Source: Clostridium sp. OF03-18AA (GTDB lineage Bacteria; Bacillota; Clostridia; Lachnospirales; Lachnospiraceae). Taken from it: a stretch of 64,000 nucleotides of DNA. Below are positions 37,763-47,052 of this stretch, piece after piece; the stretch's first letter is position 1, and each line of letters begins with the position of its first letter. Location: NCBI RefSeq assembly GCF_003478035.1, contig NZ_QUEP01000016.1, positions 7,742 through 71,741 on the forward strand. Direction: 5' to 3'. The notes below the pieces were generated by a model, which searched no databases, was not told where the DNA came from, and saw only the letters and a program-made list of their open reading frames with translations. Position numbers and translations under genes: made by a program.

Positions 37763-38863
37763 ATGATCAAAGAACATGTAAACCGGATCCCGGTCCACAT
37801 GGATGGGAAGACTATTTATGATATTGTCCTGGAGGACTCGTTTGATTCACTTGCAAAGGAGATCTCCGTTCTCGGCACCGAAAAGAAGAAGATCTGCATC
37901 ATCGCGGATTCCAATGTCGCTGACATCTATCTCGATGAGGTGACAAGGATCCTCTTCGGCTGCTGCCGCGAGGTCACTTCCTATGTGTTCCCGGCAGGGG
38001 AAGAAAACAAGAATTTAAAGACGGTCCAGGGAGCTTACGAACATCTGATCTTAAACCACTATGACCGGAAAGATCTTCTCGTCGCACTGGGCGGCGGCGT
38101 TACGGGCGATCTCTGCGGCTTTGTCGCAGCTACCTATCTCCGCGGCGTTGATTTTGTCCAGATCCCGACAACCCTGTTATCCCAGGTGGACTCCGGGATC
38201 GGCGGAAAGACGGGGGTTGATTTTGATTCCTACAAAAATATGGTCGGCGCCTTCCATATGCCGAAACTTGTATATACGAACGTGTCCGTTCTTCGCACAC
38301 TTCCGGACAACCAGTTTTCCGGCGGCATGGGAGAGGTCATCAAACACGGTCTGATCCGTGACCGGGAATACTTTGACTGGATCGCGGCCAACAAAGAAAA
38401 AATCCTCGCAAAGGATGCGGATACATTAAAACTTCTGATCCAGGGAAGCGATTTTATCAAACGTGAGGTCGTTGAGATCGATCCGACCGAGCAGAATGAG
38501 CGTGCGACCTTAAACTTTGGTCATACGCTGGGGCATGCCATCGAGAAATTAAAGAATTTTACGATGCTCCACGGTCACTGTGTTGCGGTCGGTGCCCTTG
38601 CAGCCATGAATATCTGTAAGGAGCGCGGTCTTGTGAACCAGGATGAGATCAATGCATACCGGTCACTGATGGAGTATTTCTCCATTCCGACATCTGTTTC
38701 CGGTCTCGATCCGGAGGAAGTGATCGCGGCGACGAAAAATGATAAAAAGATGGAGGCCGGCGTGATCAAGTTCATCCTTCTGGACCGTGTGGGACATGCC
38801 TACATCGACCGGACCGTCACAAAAGAGGAGATGGAGCGCGCCCTTGCAGCCATTTTCAGATAG
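37763..38863 (+). CDS. aroB: 3-dehydroquinate synthase
   Basis: Second step of the shikimate pathway, NAD- and metal-dependent. 366 residues with GGGVTGDLCGFVAATYLRG (NAD region) and NFGHTLGHAIE (metal ligand His). It is placed in the division/lipoprotein gene string with a GGAGG site; no other aro genes are near. Confidence 0.95.
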   Translation: MIKEHVNRIPVHMDGKTIYDIVLEDSFDSLAKEISVLGTEKKKICIIADSNVADIYLDEVTRILFGCCREVTSYVFPAGEENKNLKTVQGAYEHLILNHYDRKDLLVALGGGVTGDLCGFVAATYLRGVDFVQIPTTLLSQVDSGIGGKTGVDFDSYKNMVGAFHMPKLVYTNVSVLRTLPDNQFSGGMGEVIKHGLIRDREYFDWIAANKEKILAKDADTLKLLIQGSDFIKREVVEIDPTEQNERATLNFGHTLGHAIEKLKNFTMLHGHCVAVGALAAMNICKERGLVNQDEINAYRSLMEYFSIPTSVSGLDPEEVIAATKNDKKMEAGVIKFILLDRVGHAYIDRTVTKEEMERALAAIFR

Positions 38864-38872
38864 GAGTGTTTT

Positions 38873-39388
38873 ATGAATACGATCGGAAAACGCTACGGCA
38901 TTCTTGCCGTTTGTTCTGCCCTGCTCATCGCCCTGGACCAGTGGGCGAAGAGTATGGCTTACAGCACGCTGCGCGTCAACGGACCGCTGGTGCTGATCAA
39001 GGGAGTCTTTGAGCTTTTATACTCGGAAAACCGGGGAGCGGCTTTCGGGATCCTCCAGGGAAAACAGTGGTTTTTCTTCCTGGTGGCTGCAGCCGTTGTG
39101 ATCGCGGTCCTTGTCTTTGTGGCAAAACTTCCGTCCGGAAGCCGGTACCTGCCTCTTTATATCGCCATGATCCTTCTCCTTTCCGGAGCTGTCGGAAACC
39201 TGATCGACCGTGCGGTACGGGGGTTCGTGGTGGATTTCTTCTATTTCAGCCTCATCGACTTCCCGATTTTTAACGTGGCGGACTGCTACGTGGTCTGCGC
39301 GGCCGGACTTCTGATCCTGCTGATCGGCTTTTTCTACAAGGAGGATGAGCTTTCCTTCCTCTCATCAAAAAAGGAGAATGAGCAGTGA
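38873..39388 (+). CDS. lspA: lipoprotein signal peptidase II
   Basis: 171-residue, four-helix aspartyl peptidase that removes lipoprotein signal peptides. Catalytic context NRGAAFG, GNLIDRAVRGFVVDF and FPIFNVADCYV supplies both aspartates. The stop overlaps the GTG of the next gene, a pairing common in bacteria. It would mature the lipoproteins encoded at 26-29 kb. Confidence 0.96.
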   Translation: MNTIGKRYGILAVCSALLIALDQWAKSMAYSTLRVNGPLVLIKGVFELLYSENRGAAFGILQGKQWFFFLVAAAVVIAVLVFVAKLPSGSRYLPLYIAMILLLSGAVGNLIDRAVRGFVVDFFYFSLIDFPIFNVADCYVVCAAGLLILLIGFFYKEDELSFLSSKKENEQ

Positions 39389-40296
39389 GAGAAGAATGTT
39401 TTGTGACCGAGGAGACGGCTGGAGACCGGATCGACAAGTTCCTTGCGGAACAGTATGAAGATCTGTCGCGCTCGTTTTTGCAGAAGCTGTTAAAATCCGG
39501 GGAAGTCATGGTAAACGGGCGCCCGGTGAAGGCGAGCTACAAGGCGGCAGAGGGGGATACGATCTCCTTCGAGGTGCCGGAGGCTGTGGAGCCAGAGATC
39601 GTTCCGGAGGATATCCCGCTCGATATCTTATATGAGGATCACGATGTGATCCTGGTGAACAAGCCGAAGGGCATGGTGGTCCATCCGGCAGCAGGACATT
39701 ACACAGGGACTCTGGTGAATGCGCTGATGTACCATTGTAAGGAAGATCTCTCAGGGATCAACGGGGTTCTGCGCCCGGGGATCGTCCACCGGATCGATAT
39801 GGACACGACCGGCGTCATCATCGCCTGCAAGAATGATCTCGCCCACAATTCCATCGCAGCACAGCTGAAAGAACATTCGATCACCCGCCGCTACCAGGCG
39901 ATCGTTCACGGCGTTTTAAAGGACGATGAGGGCGTGATCGACGCGCCGATCGGAAGAAGTCCGAAAGACCGGAAGAAGATGGCGATCAATTACAATAACG
40001 GAAAATCCGCGGTGACCCATTACCGGGTGATCGCGAGATTCAAGGATTTCACCCATATCGAGTGCCGCCTGGAAACGGGGAGAACGCACCAGATCCGTGT
40101 CCACATGGCGAGCATTGGACATCCGCTCTTGGGGGATGCCGTCTATGGCCCGGCAAAATGTCCGTATAAGCTCCAGGGGCAGACACTGCACGCAGGGATT
40201 TTAGGGTTCGTTCATCCGCGGATTGGGGAATATATGGAGTTTTCGGCGCCGCTGCCGGAGTATTTTGAGGAGCTTTTAAGAAAATTGCCGGGATAA
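39385..40296 (+). CDS. rluD: RluD-family 23S rRNA pseudouridine synthase
   Basis: 303 residues: N-terminal S4 domain (GDRIDKFLAEQYEDLSRSFL) and catalytic domain with HRIDMDTTGV (catalytic Asp) and GRTHQIRVHMASIGHP. The start is GTG at 39385, overlapping the lspA stop as GTGA and preceded by AAAGGAG. Likely last gene of the operon that begins at 34334. Confidence 0.95.
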   Translation: MREECFVTEETAGDRIDKFLAEQYEDLSRSFLQKLLKSGEVMVNGRPVKASYKAAEGDTISFEVPEAVEPEIVPEDIPLDILYEDHDVILVNKPKGMVVHPAAGHYTGTLVNALMYHCKEDLSGINGVLRPGIVHRIDMDTTGVIIACKNDLAHNSIAAQLKEHSITRRYQAIVHGVLKDDEGVIDAPIGRSPKDRKKMAINYNNGKSAVTHYRVIARFKDFTHIECRLETGRTHQIRVHMASIGHPLLGDAVYGPAKCPYKLQGQTLHAGILGFVHPRIGEYMEFSAPLPEYFEELLRKLPG

Positions 40297-40314
40297 TTTT
40301 TCCCGGCTTTTTTT
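40287..40314 (+). terminator. terminator after rluD
   Basis: GCCGGGA (40287-40293) pairs with TCCCGGC (40301-40307) followed by eight Ts; the 5' arm overlaps the last codons of rluD. Confidence 0.9.
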
Positions 40315-40369
40315 ATTCTGCTTTATGCATATACTGATACAAAAATTCAGAAAATTTATGGAATAACTC

Positions 40370-40398
40370 TTGCATATCGCCTATATTTTTTGTATAAT
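40370..40398 (+). promoter_or_regulatory. promoter of the cytidylate kinase-like gene
   Basis: TTGCAT (40370-40375), 17-base spacer, TATAAT (40393-40398). Confidence 0.75.
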
Positions 40399-40440
40399 AT
40401 AGCTATCGGAAAGCTTGATGACAGAAAGGAGCTGTGGCAT

Positions 40441-41073
40441 ATGAGTGATAACCTTATTATTACAATCGGAAGAGAATGCGGAAGCGGAGGAAGACATATC
40501 GGGCAGGCGTTAGCAGAAAAACTCGGTATAAAATGTTATGACAAAGAGCTCCTGAATCTGGCTGCAAAAGAGAGCGGTCTCTGCAAAGAGCTGTTTGAGA
40601 CCCATGACGAGAAACCGACGAGCAGTTTCTTATATTCTCTGGTAATGGATACGTATTCCCTTGGATATACGAACTCTGCATATATGGATATGCCGATCAA
40701 CCATAAGATCTTCCTTGCGCAGTTTGATACGATCAAAAATCTTGCGGATAAAGAATCCTGCGTAATTATCGGACGCTGCGCTGACTACGCGCTGGCGGAT
40801 TACCCGAATGTGGTATCGGTATTTATCACCGCCGATGAGGATGTGAAGATCAAGACTTTGATGGAGCGCCATAAGATCACGGAATCTCAGGCGAAGGATC
40901 TCATGATCAAGACCGATAAAAAGCGTTCCAGTTACTATAACTATTATTCCAGCAAGCGCTGGGGCGATTCCAAGAGCTATGATCTCTGCATGAACAGCAG
41001 CAAGATCGGATATGACGGAGTTGTGAAGATGATCCAGGAATTTGCGAAGATCAAGGGCGCTTATAAGAAATAG
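40441..41073 (+). CDS. cytidylate kinase-like family protein
   Basis: 210-residue P-loop kinase of the Cytidylate_kin2 family. Walker A IGRECGSGGRHIGQ is at residues 8-21; CVIIGRCADYAL and FITADEDVKIKTLM follow as in nucleotide kinases. These proteins are widespread in clostridia, and their true substrate is unclear; the canonical cmk is a different family. The ATG at 40441 follows GAAAGGAGC. It is monocistronic and ends at a bidirectional terminator shared with glmS. Confidence 0.85.
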   Translation: MSDNLIITIGRECGSGGRHIGQALAEKLGIKCYDKELLNLAAKESGLCKELFETHDEKPTSSFLYSLVMDTYSLGYTNSAYMDMPINHKIFLAQFDTIKNLADKESCVIIGRCADYALADYPNVVSVFITADEDVKIKTLMERHKITESQAKDLMIKTDKKRSSYYNYYSSKRWGDSKSYDLCMNSSKIGYDGVVKMIQEFAKIKGAYKK

Positions 41074-41144
41074 TGGTTCTGACGGAAGCCATCCGGCGAA
41101 CGTACAGAAGGATCAGAATGGATAAAAAAGAAGAATAAAGCGTA

Positions 41145-41196
41145 AAAAACCACCGGTCCGGGCGAGGATGTATCTGCCTGAACCGGTGGTTTTTTG
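41145..41196. terminator. bidirectional terminator
   Basis: AACCACCGGT pairs with ACCGGTGGTT (41182-41191) between A and T tracts, serving the kinase gene and the convergent glmS. Confidence 0.85.
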
Positions 41197-41212
41197 TATA
41201 AACTTGTTTTAT

Positions 41213-43030
41213 TTATTCCACCGTCACGGATTTTGCCAGGTTTCTCGGCTGGTCCACATCAAGACCTTTCTGGACGGAAGCGTAGTAGGCGATGAGCTGA
41301 AGGACAACGGCGATTGGGAACACGGTGAATTTGTCATCTTCCCTTGGAATGCGGATGATCACGTCTGCAATGCCCTCGTCGACAGCGGTATCTTCCGTGA
41401 CGAGGAGGATCACATAAGCACCTCGCGCTTTCACCTCGCGGATATTCGAGATTGTCTTTGCGAAAATATGCTTCTGGGTCGCGATCGCGATGACCGGAAC
41501 ATGGTCTGTGATCAGAGCGATGGTTCCGTGCTTCAACTCACCGGCTGCGTAAGCCTCCGCATGAATGTAGGAGATCTCTTTCAGCTTTAACGCGCCCTCC
41601 AGGGAGAATGCGTAGTCCATTCCGCGGCCGATAAAGAAGACATCCGGGTAGTTTACGATATGGGTGACGATCTCATTGATCGTATTTTCCTCCCGGATCA
41701 TGGTCTCCATGGAGGTGGCACAGTTTAAGAGGTCACTCATGAACTGCTCTGCATGTTCTTCCGTGTATACGCCGCGTATAAGCGCCATACGGCAGAAAAG
41801 AAGATAGAGGGCGGCAATCTGTACCGTGTAGGCTTTCGTGCTCGCCACGGCGATCTCAGGGCCTCCATGCGTGTAGATCACATAGTCGCTTTCGCGGGCG
41901 ATCGTGGAACCTTTTACATTTACAACCGAGATCACGGTGGAGCCGCATTCTCTCGCGAGGCGCAGCGCCGCCAGGGTATCGATCGTCTCGCCGGACTGGG
42001 AGATCACGATCGTGAGCGTGGAGTCATCGATCAGCGGCTCCTCATAGCGGAACTCGGAGGCGATGGACACTGTGACCGGGATCCTGAGACGTGGCTCGAT
42101 CAGGGCTCTTGCGACCATCCCGGCGTGCATGGCAGTTCCGCAGGCGATGACGCGGATATTTGTGATCCGTTTTAAGAGCTCATCCGGGATCTTCTCGTCG
42201 GTGAGATCCGGGAGACCTTTTGTGAGACGCGGCAGGATCGTTTTCTTTAACACTTCCGGCTGCTCGTGGATCTCCTTCATCATAAAGTGAGGGAACCCGT
42301 TTTTCATGGCAGCGTCCGTGTTCCAGGATGCCTCCAGGATCTCAGGCTCAGTCTTTGTGCCGTCAAGCTCGTAGAGATCAGCGTGGTAGGCGGTGAGCTG
42401 TACGAGCTTTCCTTCCGGAACAACGAAGTATTTCTTTGAGTACGGGAGAAGTGCGGTCAGGTCGGAGGCGATCATGGCGCCTGAAGCCGTGTAAGCCGCT
42501 ACGAGCGGACTTACGTTTCTCACCGCATAGATCTCGCCGGGACGGTCTTCAAACATGATACAGAAGGCGTAGGAGCCTTCCAGCTGGTTTAAAAATTCCC
42601 GGATCGACGGGATCGGGTCACCGTTGTAGATCTCGTTTAAGGTTGCTGCGGCAACTTCCGTGTCCGTCTGGGAGTGAAGTTTTCCTTCCAGGTGGTATTT
42701 TTCCGTCAGGGCGTGATAGTTTTCTATGATGCCGTTATGGATCATCGTCACCTTCCCTGCAACATGCGGATGGGCGTTTTCACTGGTGACGCCGCCGTGC
42801 GTTGCCCAGCGGGTATGACCGATCCCGCAGTGAGACACGACCGGATTTTCCTCGCACACCTTGCGGAGAGCGGCAACTTTTCCGACTTTTTTGATAAAAT
42901 GGATCTTTGAGTTCTCATCAAACAGGGCGATCCCGGCGCTGTCATAACCACGGTATTCGAGCTGGGTAAGGCCGTCTAGCAATATTGTCTGCGCATCTAA
43001 AGGACCGCAGTATCCGATAATTCCACACAT
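41213..43030 (-). CDS. glmS: glutamine-fructose-6-phosphate aminotransferase
   Basis: First step of UDP-GlcNAc synthesis. 605 residues: the N-terminal Ntn amidotransferase begins with MCGIIGYCG so that Cys is position 2 (N-terminal after processing), and two SIS domains follow (SQSGETIDTLAALRLA and later). The C-terminus ends LAKSVTVE as in the family. GGAGATGA lies upstream of the ATG at 43030. I see no glmS ribozyme in the short leader, so control differs from Bacillus. Confidence 0.96.
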   Translation of the reverse strand: MCGIIGYCGPLDAQTILLDGLTQLEYRGYDSAGIALFDENSKIHFIKKVGKVAALRKVCEENPVVSHCGIGHTRWATHGGVTSENAHPHVAGKVTMIHNGIIENYHALTEKYHLEGKLHSQTDTEVAAATLNEIYNGDPIPSIREFLNQLEGSYAFCIMFEDRPGEIYAVRNVSPLVAAYTASGAMIASDLTALLPYSKKYFVVPEGKLVQLTAYHADLYELDGTKTEPEILEASWNTDAAMKNGFPHFMMKEIHEQPEVLKKTILPRLTKGLPDLTDEKIPDELLKRITNIRVIACGTAMHAGMVARALIEPRLRIPVTVSIASEFRYEEPLIDDSTLTIVISQSGETIDTLAALRLARECGSTVISVVNVKGSTIARESDYVIYTHGGPEIAVASTKAYTVQIAALYLLFCRMALIRGVYTEEHAEQFMSDLLNCATSMETMIREENTINEIVTHIVNYPDVFFIGRGMDYAFSLEGALKLKEISYIHAEAYAAGELKHGTIALITDHVPVIAIATQKHIFAKTISNIREVKARGAYVILLVTEDTAVDEGIADVIIRIPREDDKFTVFPIAVVLQLIAYYASVQKGLDVDQPRNLAKSVTVE

Positions 43031-43099
43031 ATATATCATCTCCATTTCCTGATGAAAGAATCTGTTTTCATTGTTTCCAGGCAGAGCCAATTTGATAGG

Positions 43100-43128
43100 A
43101 TTATAGTATTAAATGTCAGGAAAGTCAA
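43100..43128 (-). promoter_or_regulatory. promoter of glmS
   Basis: Minus strand TTGACT (43128-43123), 17-base spacer, TATAAT (43105-43100), giving a leader of roughly 65 nt. Confidence 0.8.
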
Positions 43129-43254
43129 TTGGTGACTGGTTTTGGTGTATCGGCGGGATGAGAAAAATTAAAAAAAAATTAAACAATTTTCCTTCCTCTA
43201 TATGTTATACTTACACCGTTATATTTACATAATGCAGGAGATGTACGCTCGAAA

Positions 43255-45474
43255 ATGAAGTTCAAAGACCATTTAGATTTTCATAAATTACCTTTCGATA
43301 AAGAAAAGATCCGTGAACAGGTCGAAAAGATCGCGGCGGACTGTATGCGCTGGGTGACGCGCAGACAGAATGCAAGACCGCTTCTGGCGATGGCTTTGTG
43401 CACCTGTATCGCGTTTTCCGCGATGGTGCCATATATTCCGGTGGCCGCCCCGGCTGAGATCAGTACAGAGAGGATCACAGAACCGGAGACCTTTGATATC
43501 CTCGAGGATCCGACGGAGAGAGAGACTGAGGAGACCACAGCGGAGATCGACCCGGATGCTCCGGCCCCGTATAAATTAAATCTCGCAAATATGTACGCAG
43601 AGGGATCGGAGACAAGCTATGCGGAGATCCTGATGAAGGAGCTGATCCAGAAGGATTCCAAATGGTTTGCTGCGATCTACGATATGGCAAATACGGCACC
43701 GGTAAAGCTGGCGCCTGCCTTTGGACGCAAGGCATCCTCCGTTCTCGGACAGTACAATCCGACATCAAAGACCCAGAATAAAAATGATCCGTCCACCTGG
43801 TATGTGGAACATTTTAAGAATGTAAAGATCACGTTCTACAACGGAGACGGAGAGGTCACATCCGCGGTCTCCAATGCCCAGGACATTCTTTCCATGGCGA
43901 GTATATATGCTTATTACAATGGGATCACGGACCTTGATTCGATCCGTGCCTACGTCAATGATCTCTGGACAAAATCACATTCCTACCAGGCAGTTTTGGG
44001 AAACGTCTACTACTGTGATGGCTGTGTGGATCCGAACGCGTCCGCGGAAGAGGGAGATTCTGAGCTGGAAGGAGAGGATACATTCGTATCCGGGCGGAAT
44101 ATCGATACCGAGATCCGGACAGATGTGGGAGATGAGGTCATCGACCAGGCCGGAGACACGGTTTCCGTGAACGGGGAGAGCTACAGCGGCAGCTCTTCGT
44201 CCGCCTCCTCCGCGCAGGGGGCGTCGGAAGGCACCACAACGGCAGCTGAGACAACAACGGTACCGCCGTCAGCTGCAAACCACACAGAAGGAGCTGAGAC
44301 AAAGGAGTCGACCACGAGTGCCCTGGATTCCCTGGCTGAGACAGCGGAGAGCGTGATCCAGGAGACGAAGAAGAAGACGACGATCGTCCGTGTGGAAGAT
44401 TCCACTACAGCGGCTGAGACGACAAAAGCTCCGGAGACAACACCGCAGACAGCGGCACCTTCGGCGCAGGCGGAGACAGCGCCGCAGACAACAGCACCTT
44501 CTTCTGAGGCAGCGGAAGAGACCACGGTAAAGGTCATCCGTGTCAGTGACAACGGAGATTCCGATGCAAGCTCCGATTATATCGTCCATGCGGCCGCGGA
44601 AACTGCAGCACCTGCGGAGATAACAGCATCCGCGGAAAGTGAGGAGCCGGAAACCGATCCGGAGCTCATCCCTGTTTCTGATGAACAAGCTGAAACAGTG
44701 GAGCAGTACACCGTCCATGCGGCCGCCTCCCATGCGCTGATCTGCCCGGGACATGTCGATCTTAAGATCACGGCGATCATCCGGACCCTCAGCGAGAGCG
44801 CAAACCTTTACAGCATCGATGATGCGGGAAATGCGGTGGGAGAGACTGCATCAGTAACCGCAGACGGAACCGGCTGGGAAGGCTGGAACCGCAGAATGAC
44901 TTCTTTCGTAAGCCATATCAACCGTCAGGACTGGACAGCAACTTACGGATTAAACGTAGTCGTGGAGGGAACGAGAGCGCCGCTTTCCACTGCTGAGATC
45001 GACACCTACATGGGCAAACTTCCGAAAGATCTGTCGGAGACGAGAAAGGACATTATCCGGTATGCACTCCAGTCTGTCGGAAAAGTCCCGTATTACTGGG
45101 GCGGAAAAGCCAGCGCCCAGAATTACACCGGCAACAATTTCGGTTCTGTCACGATCCCGGATCACAAGGGACGTATCTTAAAGGGACTCGACTGCTCCGG
45201 ATGGGTCAACTGGGTATACTGGTCCGTCACAGGAACGCATCTGCCGTATGAGGGCACAGAGGGCTTAAGGACTCTTGGACGGCAGGTAAGACGTCAGGAT
45301 TTGAAGCCGGGCGATATTGTGGTAATCACGGGATCCACGCCGCATGTTATCATGTTCCTCGGATTTACCTCAAACGGACAGATCCAGTGTGTCCATGAGA
45401 CGGGTTCCGCGAACAATGTAACGATCGGTGTTATGAACGCAAACTGGCCGTATTACAGAAATCTTCTGGACTAA
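43255..45474 (+). CDS. secreted NlpC/P60-family cell-wall hydrolase
   Basis: 739 residues. A cytoplasmic basic start and a hydrophobic segment (RPLLAMALCTCIAFSAMVPYI) act as signal or anchor. A low-complexity Thr/Ala/Glu linker occupies about 320-480. The C-terminal domain (about 595-739) has an NlpC/P60 catalytic arrangement: Cys in GLDCSGWVNWVYW, His in GSTPHVIMFLGF and a polar third residue further on. It probably cuts peptide cross-links in peptidoglycan. The AGGAG site is 14 bases from the ATG, unusually far. A -10-like TATACT lies at 43206-43211. Monocistronic with a terminator. Confidence 0.85.
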   Translation: MKFKDHLDFHKLPFDKEKIREQVEKIAADCMRWVTRRQNARPLLAMALCTCIAFSAMVPYIPVAAPAEISTERITEPETFDILEDPTERETEETTAEIDPDAPAPYKLNLANMYAEGSETSYAEILMKELIQKDSKWFAAIYDMANTAPVKLAPAFGRKASSVLGQYNPTSKTQNKNDPSTWYVEHFKNVKITFYNGDGEVTSAVSNAQDILSMASIYAYYNGITDLDSIRAYVNDLWTKSHSYQAVLGNVYYCDGCVDPNASAEEGDSELEGEDTFVSGRNIDTEIRTDVGDEVIDQAGDTVSVNGESYSGSSSSASSAQGASEGTTTAAETTTVPPSAANHTEGAETKESTTSALDSLAETAESVIQETKKKTTIVRVEDSTTAAETTKAPETTPQTAAPSAQAETAPQTTAPSSEAAEETTVKVIRVSDNGDSDASSDYIVHAAAETAAPAEITASAESEEPETDPELIPVSDEQAETVEQYTVHAAASHALICPGHVDLKITAIIRTLSESANLYSIDDAGNAVGETASVTADGTGWEGWNRRMTSFVSHINRQDWTATYGLNVVVEGTRAPLSTAEIDTYMGKLPKDLSETRKDIIRYALQSVGKVPYYWGGKASAQNYTGNNFGSVTIPDHKGRILKGLDCSGWVNWVYWSVTGTHLPYEGTEGLRTLGRQVRRQDLKPGDIVVITGSTPHVIMFLGFTSNGQIQCVHETGSANNVTIGVMNANWPYYRNLLD

Positions 45475-45491
45475 AATATGAGATGATACAG

Positions 45492-45552
45492 CACCCGCTT
45501 TCCGGTATGCATGTGGTCTTGATAAAGACTGCAGGTGGCCGGAAAGCGGGTG
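45492..45552 (+). terminator. terminator of the NlpC/P60 gene
   Basis: CACCCGCTTTCCGG (45492-45505) pairs with CCGGAAAGCGGGTG (45539-45552), followed by TTTGTT. From here to the prophage edge at 45756 I see no convincing gene, only a TTGACA-rich AT stretch near 45697-45712. Confidence 0.85.
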
Positions 45553-45755
45553 TTTGTTATATTTCCAAATATTTTCGAGCCGCATGGACAAAACTTTATA
45601 AAAATGATCCGAATGCAGATCCTGCAGAAGCAGACTATGTTATAAAGGCTGGATTTCCAGAAACTACCTGCATCATTGTGGCAAAAGTACCTACATTGAC
45701 ATTGACAATTGACAAAAACGCAAAAAGAGAGTAATCTATTCATAGATTCCAAACT

Positions 45756-45787
45756 ATTCGTGAAAGAACAGTTTAACGAAGAGTTGA
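45756..45787 (+). other. left dif-like attachment site
   Basis: Arms TTCGTGAAAGA (45757-45767) and AGTTTAACGAA (45770-45780) resemble the dif arms at the right end, but the centre is only 2 bases (AC) instead of 6. It marks the left edge, 50 bases before the coat gene. Confidence 0.6.
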
Positions 45788-45836
45788 GTTGATCTCCTTG
45801 TATTTATCAATAAATCTTTCAAGGAGGAAAAAACGT

Positions 45837-46133
45837 ATGGATGAAACAAAGAAATTCACTTCTTTCAAGGCTCTCCCGGTTGCTGTGCCCTTGGCTACAA
45901 TGATGGCAGCTACTCCGGCATTTGCGGAAGGTCCAACCGCTACGGCTGTTACGGCTACGGATTGGGCGAGCGTGATCACAGCGCTCACCGGACAGGTTTC
46001 CGTTAGCACTGTTGTGGCTGCACTCGCAACATTCGTTGGAGCCGGTGTTGGTTTGGTGTTCATGTGGTGGGGCGTCCGTAAAGGTATCCGCTCTCTCATG
46101 GCTGCTTTCAGAGGCGGTAAGCTTCGCATCTAA
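45837..46133 (+). CDS. inovirus major coat protein (pVIII-like)
   Basis: 98 residues. The signal peptide ends TPAFA (cleavage after residue 30). The mature 68-residue protein has a polar N-terminus, one transmembrane helix (TFVGAGVGLVFMWWGV) and a basic C-terminus (RKGIRSLMAAFRGGKLRI) that would face the packaged DNA. This is the classical pVIII layout. AAGGAGG 9 bases upstream of the ATG is the strongest ribosome site in the element. A terminator directly follows, so coat mRNA can exceed that of the other virion genes. Confidence 0.85.
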   Translation: MDETKKFTSFKALPVAVPLATMMAATPAFAEGPTATAVTATDWASVITALTGQVSVSTVVAALATFVGAGVGLVFMWWGVRKGIRSLMAAFRGGKLRI

Positions 46134-46175
46134 TGTTCTGTTTTCAGAGGCGGTAAGCTTCGCATCTAATGTTCT
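46106..46175 (+). repeat. tandem 36-bp duplication at the coat gene end
   Basis: The 34 bases starting TTTCAGAGGCGGTAAGCTTC recur exactly 36 bases later (46106-46139 and 46142-46175). They duplicate the last nine codons and the stop of the coat gene. The second copy is untranslated. Confidence 0.95.
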
Positions 46176-46180
46176 TCTTT

Positions 46181-46208
46181 CCGGTGGCTTTATAGTCACC
46201 GGTTTTTT
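46181..46208 (+). terminator. terminator after the coat gene
   Basis: CCGGTG (46181-46186) pairs with CACCGG (46197-46202) followed by six Ts, as between gene VIII and the minor coat genes of other filamentous phages. Confidence 0.85.
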
Positions 46209-46225
46209 AAGTTAGGGGTGATGTC

Positions 46226-46912
46226 ATGGAAATGCAATTATTAGATGGATCTCTTAATCCGTTGAATGTTGCCAAGGTCATTAAGCATAATAAAGACTTT
46301 TATGCAGCGCATCCCGGTTACTTTAAACCGGAGGGACTTCTGGTGTTCTGCGGAGAACAGGGATCCGGAAAAACTTTATCAGCGGTACAGTACGTAAAGA
46401 AGCTGTGCGAGGAATATCCTCGTGCGATCCTCTGTACCAATGTTCAGATCAATGGACTTCCGGAGGAAACGCAGGTGGTTGAGTATGACGGCTTAAACTG
46501 CTTAAAGTCTTTAGAAAACGGCTATTATGGAGTTATCTATTTGATTGATGAGATCCATCTGGAATTTAACTCGCTGGAATCCAAGAACATCGACATTGAA
46601 GTCATGATTGAGGTTAGCCAGCAGCGGAAACAAAGGAAGCATATCATAGGCACGTCACAGGTCTATGGTCGGCTTGCAAAGCCTTTCCGGGAACAGATCC
46701 GGAACGTGGTACTCTGTTCTAATTTCTGCAAGATCTTACAGGTGAACACACTGATTGATGGATCGAAAAGCACGGAAAAAGATGGTCACCTTATTACGGA
46801 TACCGTCAAACGGTTTTACTGGTTCCATCGTCCAGAACTTTATGATAGCTATGACACGTATGCAAAAATGAAACGATACAAGAAGGAATGGCAAGGAAGG
46901 AGGATCCAGTAA
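46226..46912 (+). CDS. zot: Zot-like morphogenesis ATPase (pI)
   Basis: 228 residues: Walker A CGEQGSGKTLSAV (about 49-61), Walker B YLIDEIH and an arginine-rich helix ending in TSQVYGRLAKPFR, the Zonula occludens toxin/pI family pattern. It drives virion assembly and extrusion at the membrane. Unlike many pI proteins it lacks an obvious C-terminal transmembrane helix. GGGGTGATG precedes the ATG. Its stop overlaps the next start (TAATG). Confidence 0.88.
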   Translation: MEMQLLDGSLNPLNVAKVIKHNKDFYAAHPGYFKPEGLLVFCGEQGSGKTLSAVQYVKKLCEEYPRAILCTNVQINGLPEETQVVEYDGLNCLKSLENGYYGVIYLIDEIHLEFNSLESKNIDIEVMIEVSQQRKQRKHIIGTSQVYGRLAKPFREQIRNVVLCSNFCKILQVNTLIDGSKSTEKDGHLITDTVKRFYWFHRPELYDSYDTYAKMKRYKKEWQGRRIQ

Positions 46913-47052
46913 TGACAGACGTACAGAATGCAATTGATCTATTCGCCGCTCTGGTTACTGCCGCAATTCCATACGCGGTTGTATTTGCTCTCGGACAGCG
47001 GCTTGTTACGATGTTTTTAGGTATGGCTTTCAAAGGAACGATCGAGGTATGA
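46912..47052 (+). CDS. small hydrophobic virion protein
   Basis: 46 residues starting MTDVQNAIDLFAALVTAAIP with one long hydrophobic helix and a short polar tail. GGAAGGAGG lies upstream inside zot. The start overlaps the zot stop by one base and its stop overlaps the next start. Size and place fit a pVII/pIX/pVI-type end-cap protein of filamentous phage. Confidence 0.75.
   Translation: MTDVQNAIDLFAALVTAAIPYAVVFALGQRLVTMFLGMAFKGTIEV

Noticed and set aside
43031..43254. glmS ribozyme upstream of glmS
   Set aside because: The promoter leaves only about 65 nt of leader, too short for the ribozyme, and no core sequence was seen.
45483..45734. 83-codon open frame left of the prophage
   Set aside because: Its first third is the terminator hairpin of the NlpC/P60 gene and there is no ribosome site; the end looks slightly protein-like but could not be supported.
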